64,000 nt of DNA, taken from the NCBI GenBank assembly GCA_028820215.1, contig JAPPKD010000056.1:15297-79296 (forward strand). The letters run 5' to 3'. The DNA comes from Spirochaetaceae bacterium (lineage in GTDB: Bacteria; Spirochaetota; Spirochaetia; SZUA-6; Bin103). The position numbers and the translations under genes were made by a program. The notes under the pieces were generated by a model. That model was not told the DNA's origin. It made no database searches and saw nothing but the letters and a program-made list of their open reading frames with translations. Of the stretch, positions 43,221-53,142 are shown one piece after another (position 1 is the stretch's first letter; every line of letters starts with the position of its first letter).

Positions 43221-43475
43221 TCACCGTTCTCCGCGGCCGTCCGCGATGATCCGTGCCGCGGAGATCCCGGCGACAAGCGTCGGATATGCGGACTGCAGAC
43301 GCTGCCCGGCGCTACTCCAGTCACACGGCTCACCGTCCGAAGGAAGCGGCACGATACGGGCGACTGGCCGGCCGCGCCGGAGCACCTCGACCTCCTCGCC
43401 GCGCTCCAGCTCCGCAAGCACGGCGGCAAGGTGACGCTGGATGTAGCGGACGCTGTGTGACCTCACGTTGGACAT
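43221..43475 (-). CDS. Phd/YefM-type antitoxin without adjacent cognate toxin
   Basis: An 84-aa protein: SVRYIQRHLAAVLAELERGE followed by EVEVLRRGRPVARIVPL, the Phd/YefM fold in which the N-terminal half binds DNA. The C-terminus would bind a Doc, PIN or RelE toxin, but the next gene downstream is the glycosidase-like gene and upstream lies a complete HigBA-like pair. It may be an orphan, or a second antitoxin of that locus 56 bp away. Confidence 0.75.
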   Translation of the reverse strand: MSNVRSHSVRYIQRHLAAVLAELERGEEVEVLRRGRPVARIVPLPSDGEPCDWSSAGQRLQSAYPTLVAGISAARIIADGRGER

Positions 43476-43531
43476 CGTCCCTCACTTACCGCCCGATCCG
43501 GCGGACGGCCGAATCCCCTCGCGGCAATGGC

Positions 43532-43846
43532 TCAGAGTGACGCAAGCCGATCGAACGTATCCGGGTACTTCCGGGCCATCAGAATGAGCGCCGCAGCGGC
43601 CGGCGGCGGGCTCGATCGACCCTGCTCCCAGCTCTCGACGGTGCGCACCGGAACGCGCAGCAGACCTGCGAACACGGCCCTCGATACGTCGATCTCCTGG
43701 CGAATCCTCTTGATCAATTCGGGGGTGAGCCCCGGCAGGGGCTTCGCCTCGACCCGGGTCGTCCGAAGCGTTCGCGTTCCGGCCCGGTACTCCTTCACTT
43801 CACGGAGTCCCTGAAGCACCTCTGCGGCGATGTCACGTTCAGCCAT
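43532..43846 (-). CDS. higA: HigA-type helix-turn-helix antitoxin
   Basis: A 104-aa protein. The N-terminus (LREVKEYRAGTRTLRTTRVE) is followed by an XRE HTH (IRQEIDVSRAVFAGLLRVPV then RTVESWEQG), as in HigA/NadS-type antitoxins that follow their toxin gene. Its start overlaps the toxin gene by 8 bp, so both are made together. It should bind the toxin and repress the shared promoter at 44160-44240. Confidence 0.85.
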   Translation of the reverse strand: MAERDIAAEVLQGLREVKEYRAGTRTLRTTRVEAKPLPGLTPELIKRIRQEIDVSRAVFAGLLRVPVRTVESWEQGRSSPPPAAAALILMARKYPDTFDRLASL

Positions 43847-44159
43847 GCCTGATCTCCTCCACGACCTTCCGCCACGAGGCCCGTTCGGCAGGCGAAAGAT
43901 CGTCCTTCACTCCCTTGCGGTACATGGTGAGCAGGTAGATCTCGTCTTCTGCGACGAGCCAGTAGTAGATGATCCTGCTGCCGCCTCGTTTCCCGCGTCC
44001 TTTCGGTCCCCAGCGGATCTTCCGGATACCGCCCGACCCGCGAATGATGTCTCCGGCCTCGGGGCGTGCGGTGAGAAATGTCTGCAGCGCCGCGTAACTC
44101 TGGTCATCGAGATGGGCGGGGAGCTGTTTGGTGAACTCCGAGGTCTCGATGAACAGCAC
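43839..44159 (-). CDS. higB: RelE/HigB-type toxin
   Basis: A 106-aa protein of RelE/ParE fold: IRGSGGIRKIRWGPKGRGKR then GGSRIIYYW and YLLTMYRKGVKDDLSPAERA, the strand-rich core with conserved Arg/Lys/Tyr of ribosome-dependent mRNA interferases. Full family length and intact. First gene of the pair, divergent from the asparaginase-like gene. Confidence 0.85.
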   Translation of the reverse strand: MLFIETSEFTKQLPAHLDDQSYAALQTFLTARPEAGDIIRGSGGIRKIRWGPKGRGKRGGSRIIYYWLVAEDEIYLLTMYRKGVKDDLSPAERASWRKVVEEIRHG

Positions 44160-44240
44160 ACTTCAAACTATACGTAATCTACGTTGTCAATGCGAGAAGT
44201 GCGCGCCCCGATCGGCGAATAACCCAGGGTCCATGGTACC

Positions 44241-45218
44241 GTGCCCCGGCCGATGATGGTCGTGAGCACCGCCAACGGAGCGGTCGGCATCCGGGATGCC
44301 ATGGCGGTCCTGCGCGACGGCGGATCGGCGCTCGACGCCGTGGAGGCGGGAACGCGCCGGGTCGAGTTGAACGCGCGCGACCACACCGTCGGACTCGGCG
44401 GCCTGCCGAACGTCATCGGCGAGGTGCGCCTCGACGCCAGCATCATGGACGGCCGCACGCTGCGCGCCGGCGCGGTCGGCTCGGTGCGCGGCATCCTGCA
44501 CGCCATCACCCTGGCGCGCCGCGTCATGGAGCGCAGCCCGCACGTGCTCCTCGTCGCGGACGGGGCCGAGCGCTTCGCGCGCGAGATCGGCATGGAGGAG
44601 CGCGATCTGCTGACCGAGGAAGCCGCATCGCGCTGGCGGGAGGGGCTCGCGCACCGCCACCCCGACGTCGATCCCGACGGGATCGCCGGCCGCGACCGGC
44701 TGTTGGATCTGGTCGGCGGCGCGCGGGACGCCATGCGCGGCTGGGACCCGCCGGGCGCGGAGGAGCCGCCCAGTCCGAAGGACCCGCACGGCACGGTCAA
44801 CTTCCTGGCCCTGGACCACGACGGCAACCTGGCCAGCGCGGTCAGCACTAGCGGCTACCCGTGGGGGTACCCCGGCCGGCTCGGAGACTCGCCGATCATC
44901 GGCGCGGGCGGCTACGCGGACAACCGCTGGGGCGCCGCGGCCTCGACCGGGACCGGCGAGGTCGTGCTGAGGACCCTGACCACCCGCAGTGTGGTGCTCT
45001 ACCTGCGCACCGGCATGTCGCTCGCCGACGCCATGACCACCGCGCTGGCCGACCTCCGCGACCTGGACGATCCGCTGGCCGGGCACATCGCCGTGATCGC
45101 CCTGAGTCCCTCAGGCGAGCATGCCGGATACTCGTACCGAAGCGGCGAGCACTACGTGTACCTGGATGACGCCATGGCCGAGCCGGCAACCGCCGACATG
45201 GTGCAGTTGCGGCTCTGA
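44241..45218 (+). CDS. Glycosylasparaginase/isoaspartyl peptidase-type Ntn hydrolase
   Basis: A 325-aa precursor. DPHGTVNFLALDHDGNLASA puts the catalytic Thr at 185 after the HGT autocleavage site; SGYPWGYPGRLGDSPIIGAG then GYADNRWGAAASTGTGE are the substrate-loop and GTG motifs of the aspartylglucosaminidase family, which splits the N-glycan-Asn bond or beta-aspartyl peptides. No signal peptide, so probably cytoplasmic. A GTG at 44241 is used; ATG at 44253 is an alternative. The last 50 bp are echoed at 53062-53111, ahead of a later repeat-protein gene, so this gene and the repeat gene behind it were once duplicated together. Confidence 0.88.
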   Translation: MPRPMMVVSTANGAVGIRDAMAVLRDGGSALDAVEAGTRRVELNARDHTVGLGGLPNVIGEVRLDASIMDGRTLRAGAVGSVRGILHAITLARRVMERSPHVLLVADGAERFAREIGMEERDLLTEEAASRWREGLAHRHPDVDPDGIAGRDRLLDLVGGARDAMRGWDPPGAEEPPSPKDPHGTVNFLALDHDGNLASAVSTSGYPWGYPGRLGDSPIIGAGGYADNRWGAAASTGTGEVVLRTLTTRSVVLYLRTGMSLADAMTTALADLRDLDDPLAGHIAVIALSPSGEHAGYSYRSGEHYVYLDDAMAEPATADMVQLRL

Positions 45219-45276
45219 CTCGTCCGCCAGAGCCGTCGAGGATGTCCGCCGGCGGAGGATCGCGGTAGCATCCGGC

Positions 45277-48147
45277 ATGAGCAAGGCTTGGGGCGCACGC
45301 AACCTGACCGGTCTTTTCTTCCTGCCGGCGCTCACGGCCCTGCTGGCGTTCACGGCCGCAGCAGCATGGGCTGAGCCCGTCCACGAGGCGCCCGCGGTCT
45401 CCTCGATCACCGTCGTCTCCTCCCCGGCGAGGGGCGATACCTACGAACTCGGGGAGATCATCGAGGTAGCAGTCGAGTTCGACATCGCGGTGACGGTAAC
45501 CGGCAGTCCTCAGATGGCGCTGACGATCGGGAGTCACACGCGACAGGCGACCTTTTCCCGATTGGATGGCCAGTCCCTGTACTTCTCCTACGACGTGCAC
45601 GAGGAGGACCGTGACGAGAACGGGATCGCCGTCCCGGCCAACGCTCTGTCACTCGAAAGCGGGACCATCACGGCCGACGACGGCACCATCGACGCCGATC
45701 TGAAGCACGCGGCGGCCGCCGCCGAGCACGGCAGCAAGGTGAACGGCAGCCTGTTCTCGCCACCCTCGGTGAGAAGTATCACCATCGAGTCCTCCCCGGC
45801 CAGGGATGACACCTACGAACTCGGAGAAACGATTGCGGCGATCGCTCGGTTCGACCGAGTGGTGACGGCAACCGGCAGGGTCCAGTTGGCGCTGACCATC
45901 GGAACCGAGACACGGCACGCGACGGCCTACGGATGGGGCGGCCACAGTCACCCGTCTCTGTACTTCAGCTACACCGTGCAGGAAGCGGACCGCGACGAGG
46001 ACGGGATCAGTATCGCCGCCAACGCCCTAGCCCTCGACGCCGGAACCATCAAGGGACCCGACGGCACCACCGACGCCGACCTGACGCACACCGCGGTAGC
46101 CGACGACGGCGGCAGCAAGGTGAACGGCAGCCTGTTCTCACCGCCGGCGGTAGAGAGCATCTCCTGGGTCTCCACTCCGACGAGGGACGACACCTACGAA
46201 CTCGGAGAGCCGATCGAACTGATGGTCCAGTTCGACAGAGTGGTCACGGCGACCGGCGGAGCCCGGCTGGCGCTGACCATCGGAACGGAGACACGGCACG
46301 CCACCGCCATGGGATGGGGCAGTTCCTCCGGCCTGTTCTTCGACTACACCGTGCAGGAGAAGGACCGCGACGACGACGGCATCAGTATCGCCGCCAACGC
46401 GCTGGCCCTCGCCGGCGGCACCGTCAAGGGCCCCGACGGCACCACCGACGCCGACCTGACGCACGATGCGGTAGCAGCCGAACACGACAGGAAGGTGGAC
46501 GGCGGCCTGGTGTCGCCGGCGGCGGTGAAGCGCATCGACGTGATGTCGTCCCGAGCGGGGGATGACACCTACGAACTCGGGGAAGAGATCCAGGTCTGGG
46601 TGGAGTTCGACAAAGCGGTGACGGTGAGCGGCAGTCCCCAGGTTGCACTGACCATCGGGGCCGAGACTCGGTACGCCGTCCACGACAGCTCGTTCGGCCG
46701 TCATGCCCACTTCAGCTATACGGTGCAGGAGGGCGACCGGGACGACGACGGCATCGCCGCCAACGCGCTGGCCCTCGCCGGCGGCACCGTCAAGGGGCCC
46801 GACGGCACCACCGACGCCGACCTGACGCACGATGCGGTAGCAGCCGAACACAACAGGAAGGTGGACGGCAACCGCGATGTCGCGCCGCCGCGGGTGAGGG
46901 ACATCTACCTGGACTCCTCTCCAGCGCGAGGTGACACCTACCAACTGGGTGAGACCATCAAGGTGGAAGTCGAGTTCGACAAAGCGGTGAAGACAACCGG
47001 TGAGCCCCGGCTAGCGCTGGCTATCGGAACGCGGACGCGGCACGCGACCCACTACGGATGGAGCAGTCACTCTCTGCTCTTCCAGTACACCGTCCAGGCG
47101 GGGGATCGTGACGAGGACGGCATCAGCATCCCGGCCAACGCGCTGGCCCTCTTCGGCCGAACCATCACGGCCGCCGACGGCACGACCGCCGCGGATCTCA
47201 CGCACGAGGCGGTGTCCCCCGAGGGGGCCGGCAAAGTGAACGGCAGCGATGTCACGCCACCGCGGGTGATGGCCATCCGCTTCGGCTACTCCACACCAGC
47301 GCGGGGTGGCACGTACGAGCTGGGCGAGACGGTTGAAGTGGAAGTTGAGTTCGATAGGGCGGTGACGGCAACCGGCGATCCCCAGGTGGCGCTGACCGTC
47401 GGGGCCGAGACGCGGCACGCGGCCTTCAGAGGCTGGGGCGGGCATCATTTGAGCTTTGCCTACACCGTGCAACAGGGGGATCGCGACGAGGACGGCATCA
47501 GCATTCCCGCCAACGCGCTGGCCCTCAATGGCGGATCCATCACAGCCGCTGACGGCACGACCGCCGCGGATCTGGCGCACGGGATGGTAGCCGCCGACGG
47601 CGACCGCAAGGTGGACGGCAGCCTGGCATCGCCGCCGGGAGTGACACACATCTACATCGGCGACTCCCCCGCGAGGGGTAACACCTATCAACTGGGAGAG
47701 GCAATTCGGGTGGGAGTCCACTTCGACAAGGTGGTGAAAGTGACCGGAAGCCCTCAGGTCGAGCTGACCATCGGGGCCGAGACCCGGTACGCGACCCACT
47801 CCACGAGGTGGGGAGACGACCGTTACGTGGACTTCAGCTACGTCGTGCAGGAGGGCGACCAGGATGAGGACGGGATCAGCATCCCGGCCAACGCGCTGGC
47901 GCTCAACGGCGGATCCATCACGGCCACCGACGGCACGACCCACGCTGACCTGACGCACGCGGCGGTCGGCCCGAAACGCGACAGGAAGGTTGACGGCAGC
48001 AGCGACGTCATTCCGCCGCGGGTGGCGGCCATCCACTTCGACTCCTCCCCGGCGCGGGGTGACACCTACGAACTGGGGGAAACGGTCGAAGTGGTCGTCA
48101 CGTTCGACGGGGGGTGGAGTCAACCGGCGATCCCCGAGTTGCGCTGA
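45277..48147 (+). CDS. Secreted Ig-like repeat protein 1, N-terminal part (frameshifted)
   Basis: A signal peptide (RNLTGLFFLPALTALLAFTA, AWA/EP) leads into eight units of about 120-125 aa. Each unit has SSPARGDTYELGETIEV, VEFDRAVTATG, PQVALTIGTETRHA, LYFSYTVQEGDRDEDGIS and DADLTHxAVAA...KVNGS. The pattern resembles bacterial SwmB/Ig-like adhesin domains; DRDEDGIS looks like a calcium-binding DxDxDG loop. The frame is lost at a run of six G (48109-48114); one more G would restore the eighth unit and join the next frame, for a 1530-aa protein with 12 units. Probably extracellular and structural or adhesive. Confidence 0.75.
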   Translation: MSKAWGARNLTGLFFLPALTALLAFTAAAAWAEPVHEAPAVSSITVVSSPARGDTYELGEIIEVAVEFDIAVTVTGSPQMALTIGSHTRQATFSRLDGQSLYFSYDVHEEDRDENGIAVPANALSLESGTITADDGTIDADLKHAAAAAEHGSKVNGSLFSPPSVRSITIESSPARDDTYELGETIAAIARFDRVVTATGRVQLALTIGTETRHATAYGWGGHSHPSLYFSYTVQEADRDEDGISIAANALALDAGTIKGPDGTTDADLTHTAVADDGGSKVNGSLFSPPAVESISWVSTPTRDDTYELGEPIELMVQFDRVVTATGGARLALTIGTETRHATAMGWGSSSGLFFDYTVQEKDRDDDGISIAANALALAGGTVKGPDGTTDADLTHDAVAAEHDRKVDGGLVSPAAVKRIDVMSSRAGDDTYELGEEIQVWVEFDKAVTVSGSPQVALTIGAETRYAVHDSSFGRHAHFSYTVQEGDRDDDGIAANALALAGGTVKGPDGTTDADLTHDAVAAEHNRKVDGNRDVAPPRVRDIYLDSSPARGDTYQLGETIKVEVEFDKAVKTTGEPRLALAIGTRTRHATHYGWSSHSLLFQYTVQAGDRDEDGISIPANALALFGRTITAADGTTAADLTHEAVSPEGAGKVNGSDVTPPRVMAIRFGYSTPARGGTYELGETVEVEVEFDRAVTATGDPQVALTVGAETRHAAFRGWGGHHLSFAYTVQQGDRDEDGISIPANALALNGGSITAADGTTAADLAHGMVAADGDRKVDGSLASPPGVTHIYIGDSPARGNTYQLGEAIRVGVHFDKVVKVTGSPQVELTIGAETRYATHSTRWGDDRYVDFSYVVQEGDQDEDGISIPANALALNGGSITATDGTTHADLTHAAVGPKRDRKVDGSSDVIPPRVAAIHFDSSPARGDTYELGETVEVVVTFDGGWSQPAIPELR

Positions 48148-49886
48148 CCATCGGAACGCAAACGCGGTACGCGACCTCTTCTGGGTGGGGCAGCAACTCT
48201 CTGTACTTCAGCTACACCGTGCAGGAGGGGGACCGGGATGAGGACGGGATCAGCATCCCGGCCAACGCGCTGGTGCTGAGCGGCGGAACCATCACGGCCC
48301 CCGACGGCACGACGCCCGCCGACCTGACACACGCGGCGGTCGCCGCCGACGGCGGCAGCAAGGTGAACGGCAGCCTGGTCGCGCCGCCGCGCGTGAGAGA
48401 CATCTCCTTCTTTTTCCCAGGACGGAGTGACACCTGGGCACGGGGGGAGACGATCGAGGTCAAAGTCGCGTTCAACAGGACAGTGACGGTGACCGGCACC
48501 CCCCGGTTGGCGCTGACCATCGGAGCGAAGACGCGGCACGCGGTCTTCTCCGGATCGTGGAGGGAGTATGCGGACTTCAGCTACGTAGTGCAGGAGGATG
48601 ACCGTGATGACGACGGGATCAGCATCCCGGCCAACTCGCTGGTGCTGAACGGCGGAACCATCACGGCGGCGGACGGCGTGACCGACGCTGACCTGACGCA
48701 CGCGCCGGTAGGCCCCGACCGCGACATGAAGGTGGACGGCAGCCGTGCTGTCACGCCACCGCAGGTAAGAGCCATCTACTTCGACTCCTCCCCGGCGCAG
48801 GGTGACACCTACGAACTCGGAGAAACGGTCGAGGTCGTCGTCGAGTTCGACAGCGGGGTCGAGGCGGCCGGGGACCCCCAGGTTGCGCTGACCATCGGCA
48901 CCGACACGCGGTACGCGGACTTTTCCGGATGGAGTAGCGACCATACTCTGAGATTCCGCTACACCGTTCAGACAGGAGACAGCGACGAGGACGGAATCAG
49001 CATCCCGGCCAACTCACTGCTCTTGGGCGGCGGAAGCATCACAGGCCGCGACGGCACGACCGAGGCCGTTCTGATGCACGCGGCGCTAGCCGCCGAACGG
49101 GGCGCCAAGGTGAACGGCAGCGATGTCAAGCCACCACGGGTGAATAGCATCTACTTCCCTTACGCTCCAGCACGGGGAGACACCTACGAACTGGGCGAGA
49201 CGATCGAGGTGGATGTCGAGTTCGACAGAGCGGTGAAGGTGACCGGCACGCCTCAAGTCGCGCTGACCATCGGGGCAGAGACGCGGCATGCGGCGATGTC
49301 CGGTTGGGGCAGGGACTCCCTGTACTTCAACTACACCGTGCAGCAAGGTGACCATGACGAGGACGGGATCAGCGTCCCGGCCAACGCGCTGATCCTCAAC
49401 GGCGCAACCATCACGGCCGCCGACGGCACGACCGGAGCAGACCTCATGCACGGGACGGTAGCTGCCGGGCGCGGCAGCAAGGTGAACGGCAGCTTGATCA
49501 CGCCACCGGCGGTGAGCCAGATCTACTTCCTCTCCTCCCACGGCAGGGATGACACCTACAGTTTGAGTGAGACGATTGAGGTGCTGGTCGAGTTCGACAG
49601 AGCGGTGGAGGCGACCGGCACGCCTCAAGTCGCGTTGACCATCGGGACCGAGACACGGCACGCGGTCTACTCCGAGTCGTGGGACGACCGACACATGCAT
49701 TTCAGCTACGCGGTGCAGGAGGATGACCGCGATGAGGACGGGGTCGACATCCAGGCCAATTCCCTGCTCCTGGGCGGCGGAACGATCAAGCTCGCCGTCG
49801 ACAGCACGATCGACGCTGATCTGACCCATGACGCGGTGGGCCCGGACCCCGAAATCAAAGTGAACGGCAGTCGGGGCACGCCGTGA
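48114..49886 (+). CDS. Secreted Ig-like repeat protein 1, C-terminal part (frameshifted)
   Basis: This frame has no signal peptide and begins in the middle of a unit (VESTGDPRVALTIGTQTRYA), completing unit 8 of the upstream frame and then giving four more units (starts near 48415, 48790, 49160 and 49530). It ends VNGSRGTP, as its paralogues do. The GTG at 48114 inside the G-run is not a natural start. Expression as a separate protein is unlikely unless ribosomes slip at the G-run. The gene is followed within 12 bp by the second paralogue. Confidence 0.7.
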   Translation: MESTGDPRVALTIGTQTRYATSSGWGSNSLYFSYTVQEGDRDEDGISIPANALVLSGGTITAPDGTTPADLTHAAVAADGGSKVNGSLVAPPRVRDISFFFPGRSDTWARGETIEVKVAFNRTVTVTGTPRLALTIGAKTRHAVFSGSWREYADFSYVVQEDDRDDDGISIPANSLVLNGGTITAADGVTDADLTHAPVGPDRDMKVDGSRAVTPPQVRAIYFDSSPAQGDTYELGETVEVVVEFDSGVEAAGDPQVALTIGTDTRYADFSGWSSDHTLRFRYTVQTGDSDEDGISIPANSLLLGGGSITGRDGTTEAVLMHAALAAERGAKVNGSDVKPPRVNSIYFPYAPARGDTYELGETIEVDVEFDRAVKVTGTPQVALTIGAETRHAAMSGWGRDSLYFNYTVQQGDHDEDGISVPANALILNGATITAADGTTGADLMHGTVAAGRGSKVNGSLITPPAVSQIYFLSSHGRDDTYSLSETIEVLVEFDRAVEATGTPQVALTIGTETRHAVYSESWDDRHMHFSYAVQEDDRDEDGVDIQANSLLLGGGTIKLAVDSTIDADLTHDAVGPDPEIKVNGSRGTP

Positions 49887-49897
49887 ACGCTCGGGCG

Positions 49898-52800
49898 ATG
49901 CAGGGTTTCCGGCGCGGCCGCAACCTGATCGGGCTCTCCTGCCTGCTGGCGGCCACGGTGTCAGCCTCGGTCGCTCAGGCCCAAAGCGCGGCTCCCACAG
50001 TCTCGTCCATCTCCTTCAGCTCCACCCCGGCGAGGGGTGACACGTACGCACTGGGAGAGGCGGTTGAAGTGCGTGTTCGGTTCGACCGAGCCGTGACCGC
50101 GACCGGCAGGCCCCAGGTGGCGCTGACCGTCGGGACGCAGACGCGGTACGCGGTCTTCTTCGCTTGGGGCAGCAAGTCTCTGTACTTCGCCTACACCGTT
50201 CAGGAGGCGGACCGTGACGAGGACGGGATCAACATCCCGTCCGACGCGTTATTCCTCAACGGCGGAACCATCAAGGCCGCCGATGGCACCACCGACGCTG
50301 ATCTCACGCACGAGGCGCTTGACGCCCCGCGCGGCAGTAAGGTGAACGGCAGCTTGATCGGGCCGCCGCCGAAGGTGAAGGACATCTCCCTTGTCTCGTC
50401 CCCGGCGCAGGGCGACACCTACGGACTCGGGGAGACGGTCGAGCTGGTCGTCGAGTTCGACAGAGCGGTGGCGGCGACCGGCAGTCCGCAGGTGGCGCTG
50501 ACCATCGGGACACGGACCCGCTACGCGACCTTCTCCGCATGGAGCAGGCATTCTCTGTACTTCGGCTACACCGTCCAGAAAGAGGATGTTGATGACGACG
50601 GCATCAGCATCGCCGCCAACGCTCTGATCCTGGGCGGCGGCACCATCAAGGCCGAGGCCAGCACGATCGACGCTGATCTCACGCACGAGGCGCTTGCCGC
50701 CCAGCGCGGGGTCAACGTGAACGGAACGCTGAACACGCAACCAGGAGTGAAGCGGGTTGCCCTCATCTCGTCCCCCGCAGGAGGTGACACGTATGGACTC
50801 GGAGAGACGATCGAGGTGGTCGTCGAATTCGACAGAGCGGTGACGGCGACCGGCAGTCCGCAGGTGGCGCTGACCATCGGAACGCAGACGCGGCATGCGG
50901 CCTTCTCCGCACGGGGCGAAGAGTCCCTGTACTTCAGCTACTCCGTGCAGGAGGAGGACCGCGACGAAGACGGCATCAGCATTTCCGCCAACGCTCTGGT
51001 CCTCGGCGGCGGCACCATCAAGGCCGGCGTCGGCACGATCGATGTTGACCTGACGCACCGGGCGGTAGCCGCCGAACGGCGAAGCAAGGTGAACGGCAGC
51101 CTGAGCGCTCCACCGGGAGTAAGGGAAATCGCCATCATCTCGTCCCCGGCGAAGGGTGAGATCTACGAAGCGGGAGAGACAATCGAGGTCCGCGTCGAGT
51201 TCGACAGAGCGGTGAAGGTGACCGGCAGTCCCCAATTCGCGCTGACCGTCGGAACGGAGACGCGGCACGCAACCCTCTCCGGATGGGGCAGCCACTCGCT
51301 GTACTTCGACTACACCGTGCAGGAGGTGGACCGTGATGAAGACGGGATCGGCATCCCCGTCAACGCGCTGCGCCTCTACGGCGGGACCATCAGGACCGCC
51401 GATAGCACGACCGACGCTGATCTGACGCACGGGGCGTTAGCCGCGGATCGCCGCAGCAAGGTGAGCGGCAACGCGGTGAACCGCGAAAACGCGCCGCCCG
51501 CAGTGAAGCAAGTCGCCTTCATCTCCGCCCCGGCAAGGGGTGACACGTACGAACTCGGGGAGACGGTCGAGGTGGTAATCGGATTCAGCGGACCGGTGAC
51601 GGTGACCGGCAGTCCCCAGGTCGCGCTGACTGTCGGAGCGGAGACGCGGCACGCAACCCTTTCCGGATGGGGCAGCCACTCGCTGTACTTCGACTACACC
51701 GTGCAGGATGCGGACCGTGATGAAGACGGGATCGCCATCGCCGCCAACGCGCTGCTCCTCAACGGCGGGACCATCAGGAGCGCCGATGGCACGACTGACG
51801 CAGATCTGACTCACGAGGCGGTCGCCGCCCAACGCGACAGCACGGTCGACGGCAGCCGGGTCACGCCACCGGCGGTGAGGGACATCGGCTTCACTTCCTT
51901 CCCGACGAGGGGTGACACGTACGAGCTCGGGGAGACGATCGAGGTCCGCGTCCAGTTCGACGCACCGGTAACGGTAACCGGGTGGCCCCGCGTGGCGCTG
52001 AGCGTCGGAACGCAGACCCGGCACGCAGCTCTTTCCGGATGGAGCAGCCACTCTCTGTACTTCGACTACACCGTGCAGGAGGCGGACCGCGACGAGGACG
52101 GAGTCGGCATCGCCGCCAACGCGCTGCTCCTCAGCGGAGGGACCATCATGAACGCCGAGGGCACGGCCGACGCAGATCTGACTCACGAGCGGGTGGCCGA
52201 AACAGATAGCAAGGTGAACGGCAGCTTGATCACGCCGCCGAGCGTGTGGGGCATCGCCTTTGACTCCTCCCCGGCGCTGGGTACCACATACGAACTCGGG
52301 GAGACTATCGAGGTTCGGGTCGAGTTCGACCGGGCGGTGCAAGTGACCGGCAGTCCGCAGGTGGCGCTGACGATCGGGACGCAGACACGCCAGGCGGCGT
52401 ACGCCCTTTCGTGGCAGGATCCCCGGTACGCGCACTTCAGTTACGCGGTGCATGAGGGCGACCGGGATGGGGACGGGATCAGCATCGACGCCAACTCCCT
52501 GTCGCTCAACGGCGGCACGATCACGCACGCGGACGACTCGACGACCGGCGCCGCCATCGCCCACAGCGCCGTGGCTGCCGACCTCACCCGCAGGGTGGAT
52601 GGCAGCCTCGTCACGCCGCCGATGGTGCGTGCCATCTACCTCGACAACCACGTCCCGCCGCCGACCGGCGATACGTATGTTCGCGGTGAGAGGGTTCGGG
52701 TGTGGGTCGAGTTCGACCGATATGTGACCGTGACGGGATGGCCCCTCGTGGCGCTCACCATCGGGAGCAAGACTAGGCCGGCGATCTACTCTGGCTATGC

Positions 52801-53038
52801 CGCCATCGCCGCGCGCGGCGGGGGCACGATTGTCGACGAAGACGTCTTGTCGTTCGACTACTTGGTGCAAGCCGTGGACCGGGATGTGGACGGGATCAGC
52901 ATTGACGGCAACGCTTTGGCCCTCAACGGCGGCACCATCAGGCACGTCGGCGACGGGACCACGGACGCGAATCTAGCTCATGACGCGGTGCCCGCGGACC
53001 CTGGCCGCAAGGTGAACGGCAGCCGGGTCAACCCCTGA
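49898..53038 (+). CDS. Secreted Ig-like repeat protein 2
   Basis: A 1046-aa protein. ATG 49898 is chosen because the third paralogue starts the same way (MQ-xxx-R-xx-RNLIG); an in-frame GTG lies 15 bp upstream. The signal peptide ends ASVAQA/QS. Eight repeat units follow, of the same type as protein 1. The last two diverge: one has an insertion (TGDTYVRGERVRV, YAAIAARGGGTIVDE). Each unit carries a D-x-D-x-DG loop (DRDEDGI). Likely an extracellular fibre or adhesin. Very high DNA similarity between units makes this region prone to recombination and to assembly error. Confidence 0.85.
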   Translation: MQGFRRGRNLIGLSCLLAATVSASVAQAQSAAPTVSSISFSSTPARGDTYALGEAVEVRVRFDRAVTATGRPQVALTVGTQTRYAVFFAWGSKSLYFAYTVQEADRDEDGINIPSDALFLNGGTIKAADGTTDADLTHEALDAPRGSKVNGSLIGPPPKVKDISLVSSPAQGDTYGLGETVELVVEFDRAVAATGSPQVALTIGTRTRYATFSAWSRHSLYFGYTVQKEDVDDDGISIAANALILGGGTIKAEASTIDADLTHEALAAQRGVNVNGTLNTQPGVKRVALISSPAGGDTYGLGETIEVVVEFDRAVTATGSPQVALTIGTQTRHAAFSARGEESLYFSYSVQEEDRDEDGISISANALVLGGGTIKAGVGTIDVDLTHRAVAAERRSKVNGSLSAPPGVREIAIISSPAKGEIYEAGETIEVRVEFDRAVKVTGSPQFALTVGTETRHATLSGWGSHSLYFDYTVQEVDRDEDGIGIPVNALRLYGGTIRTADSTTDADLTHGALAADRRSKVSGNAVNRENAPPAVKQVAFISAPARGDTYELGETVEVVIGFSGPVTVTGSPQVALTVGAETRHATLSGWGSHSLYFDYTVQDADRDEDGIAIAANALLLNGGTIRSADGTTDADLTHEAVAAQRDSTVDGSRVTPPAVRDIGFTSFPTRGDTYELGETIEVRVQFDAPVTVTGWPRVALSVGTQTRHAALSGWSSHSLYFDYTVQEADRDEDGVGIAANALLLSGGTIMNAEGTADADLTHERVAETDSKVNGSLITPPSVWGIAFDSSPALGTTYELGETIEVRVEFDRAVQVTGSPQVALTIGTQTRQAAYALSWQDPRYAHFSYAVHEGDRDGDGISIDANSLSLNGGTITHADDSTTGAAIAHSAVAADLTRRVDGSLVTPPMVRAIYLDNHVPPPTGDTYVRGERVRVWVEFDRYVTVTGWPLVALTIGSKTRPAIYSGYAAIAARGGGTIVDEDVLSFDYLVQAVDRDVDGISIDGNALALNGGTIRHVGDGTTDANLAHDAVPADPGRKVNGSRVNP

Positions 53039-53061
53039 ACGGCTCAGCCCTCGCGGCTGCA

Positions 53062-53111
53062 ACACCATGTCCGAGCGCAGACCGCCGACATGGTGCAGAT
53101 GCGGCTCTGAT
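53062..53111 (+). repeat. Duplicated 3' end of the asparaginase-like gene
   Basis: This 50-bp stretch matches 45168-45218, the end of the glycosylasparaginase-like gene, including 29 of 30 bases at its 3' end and the stop codon (ADMVQMRL here, ADMVQLRL there). It sits directly before the third repeat-protein gene, just as the original sits before the first. Confidence 0.75.
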
Positions 53112-53142
53112 TCCTGCGAGGAGCCTGTGGTAACTTCGAGCG

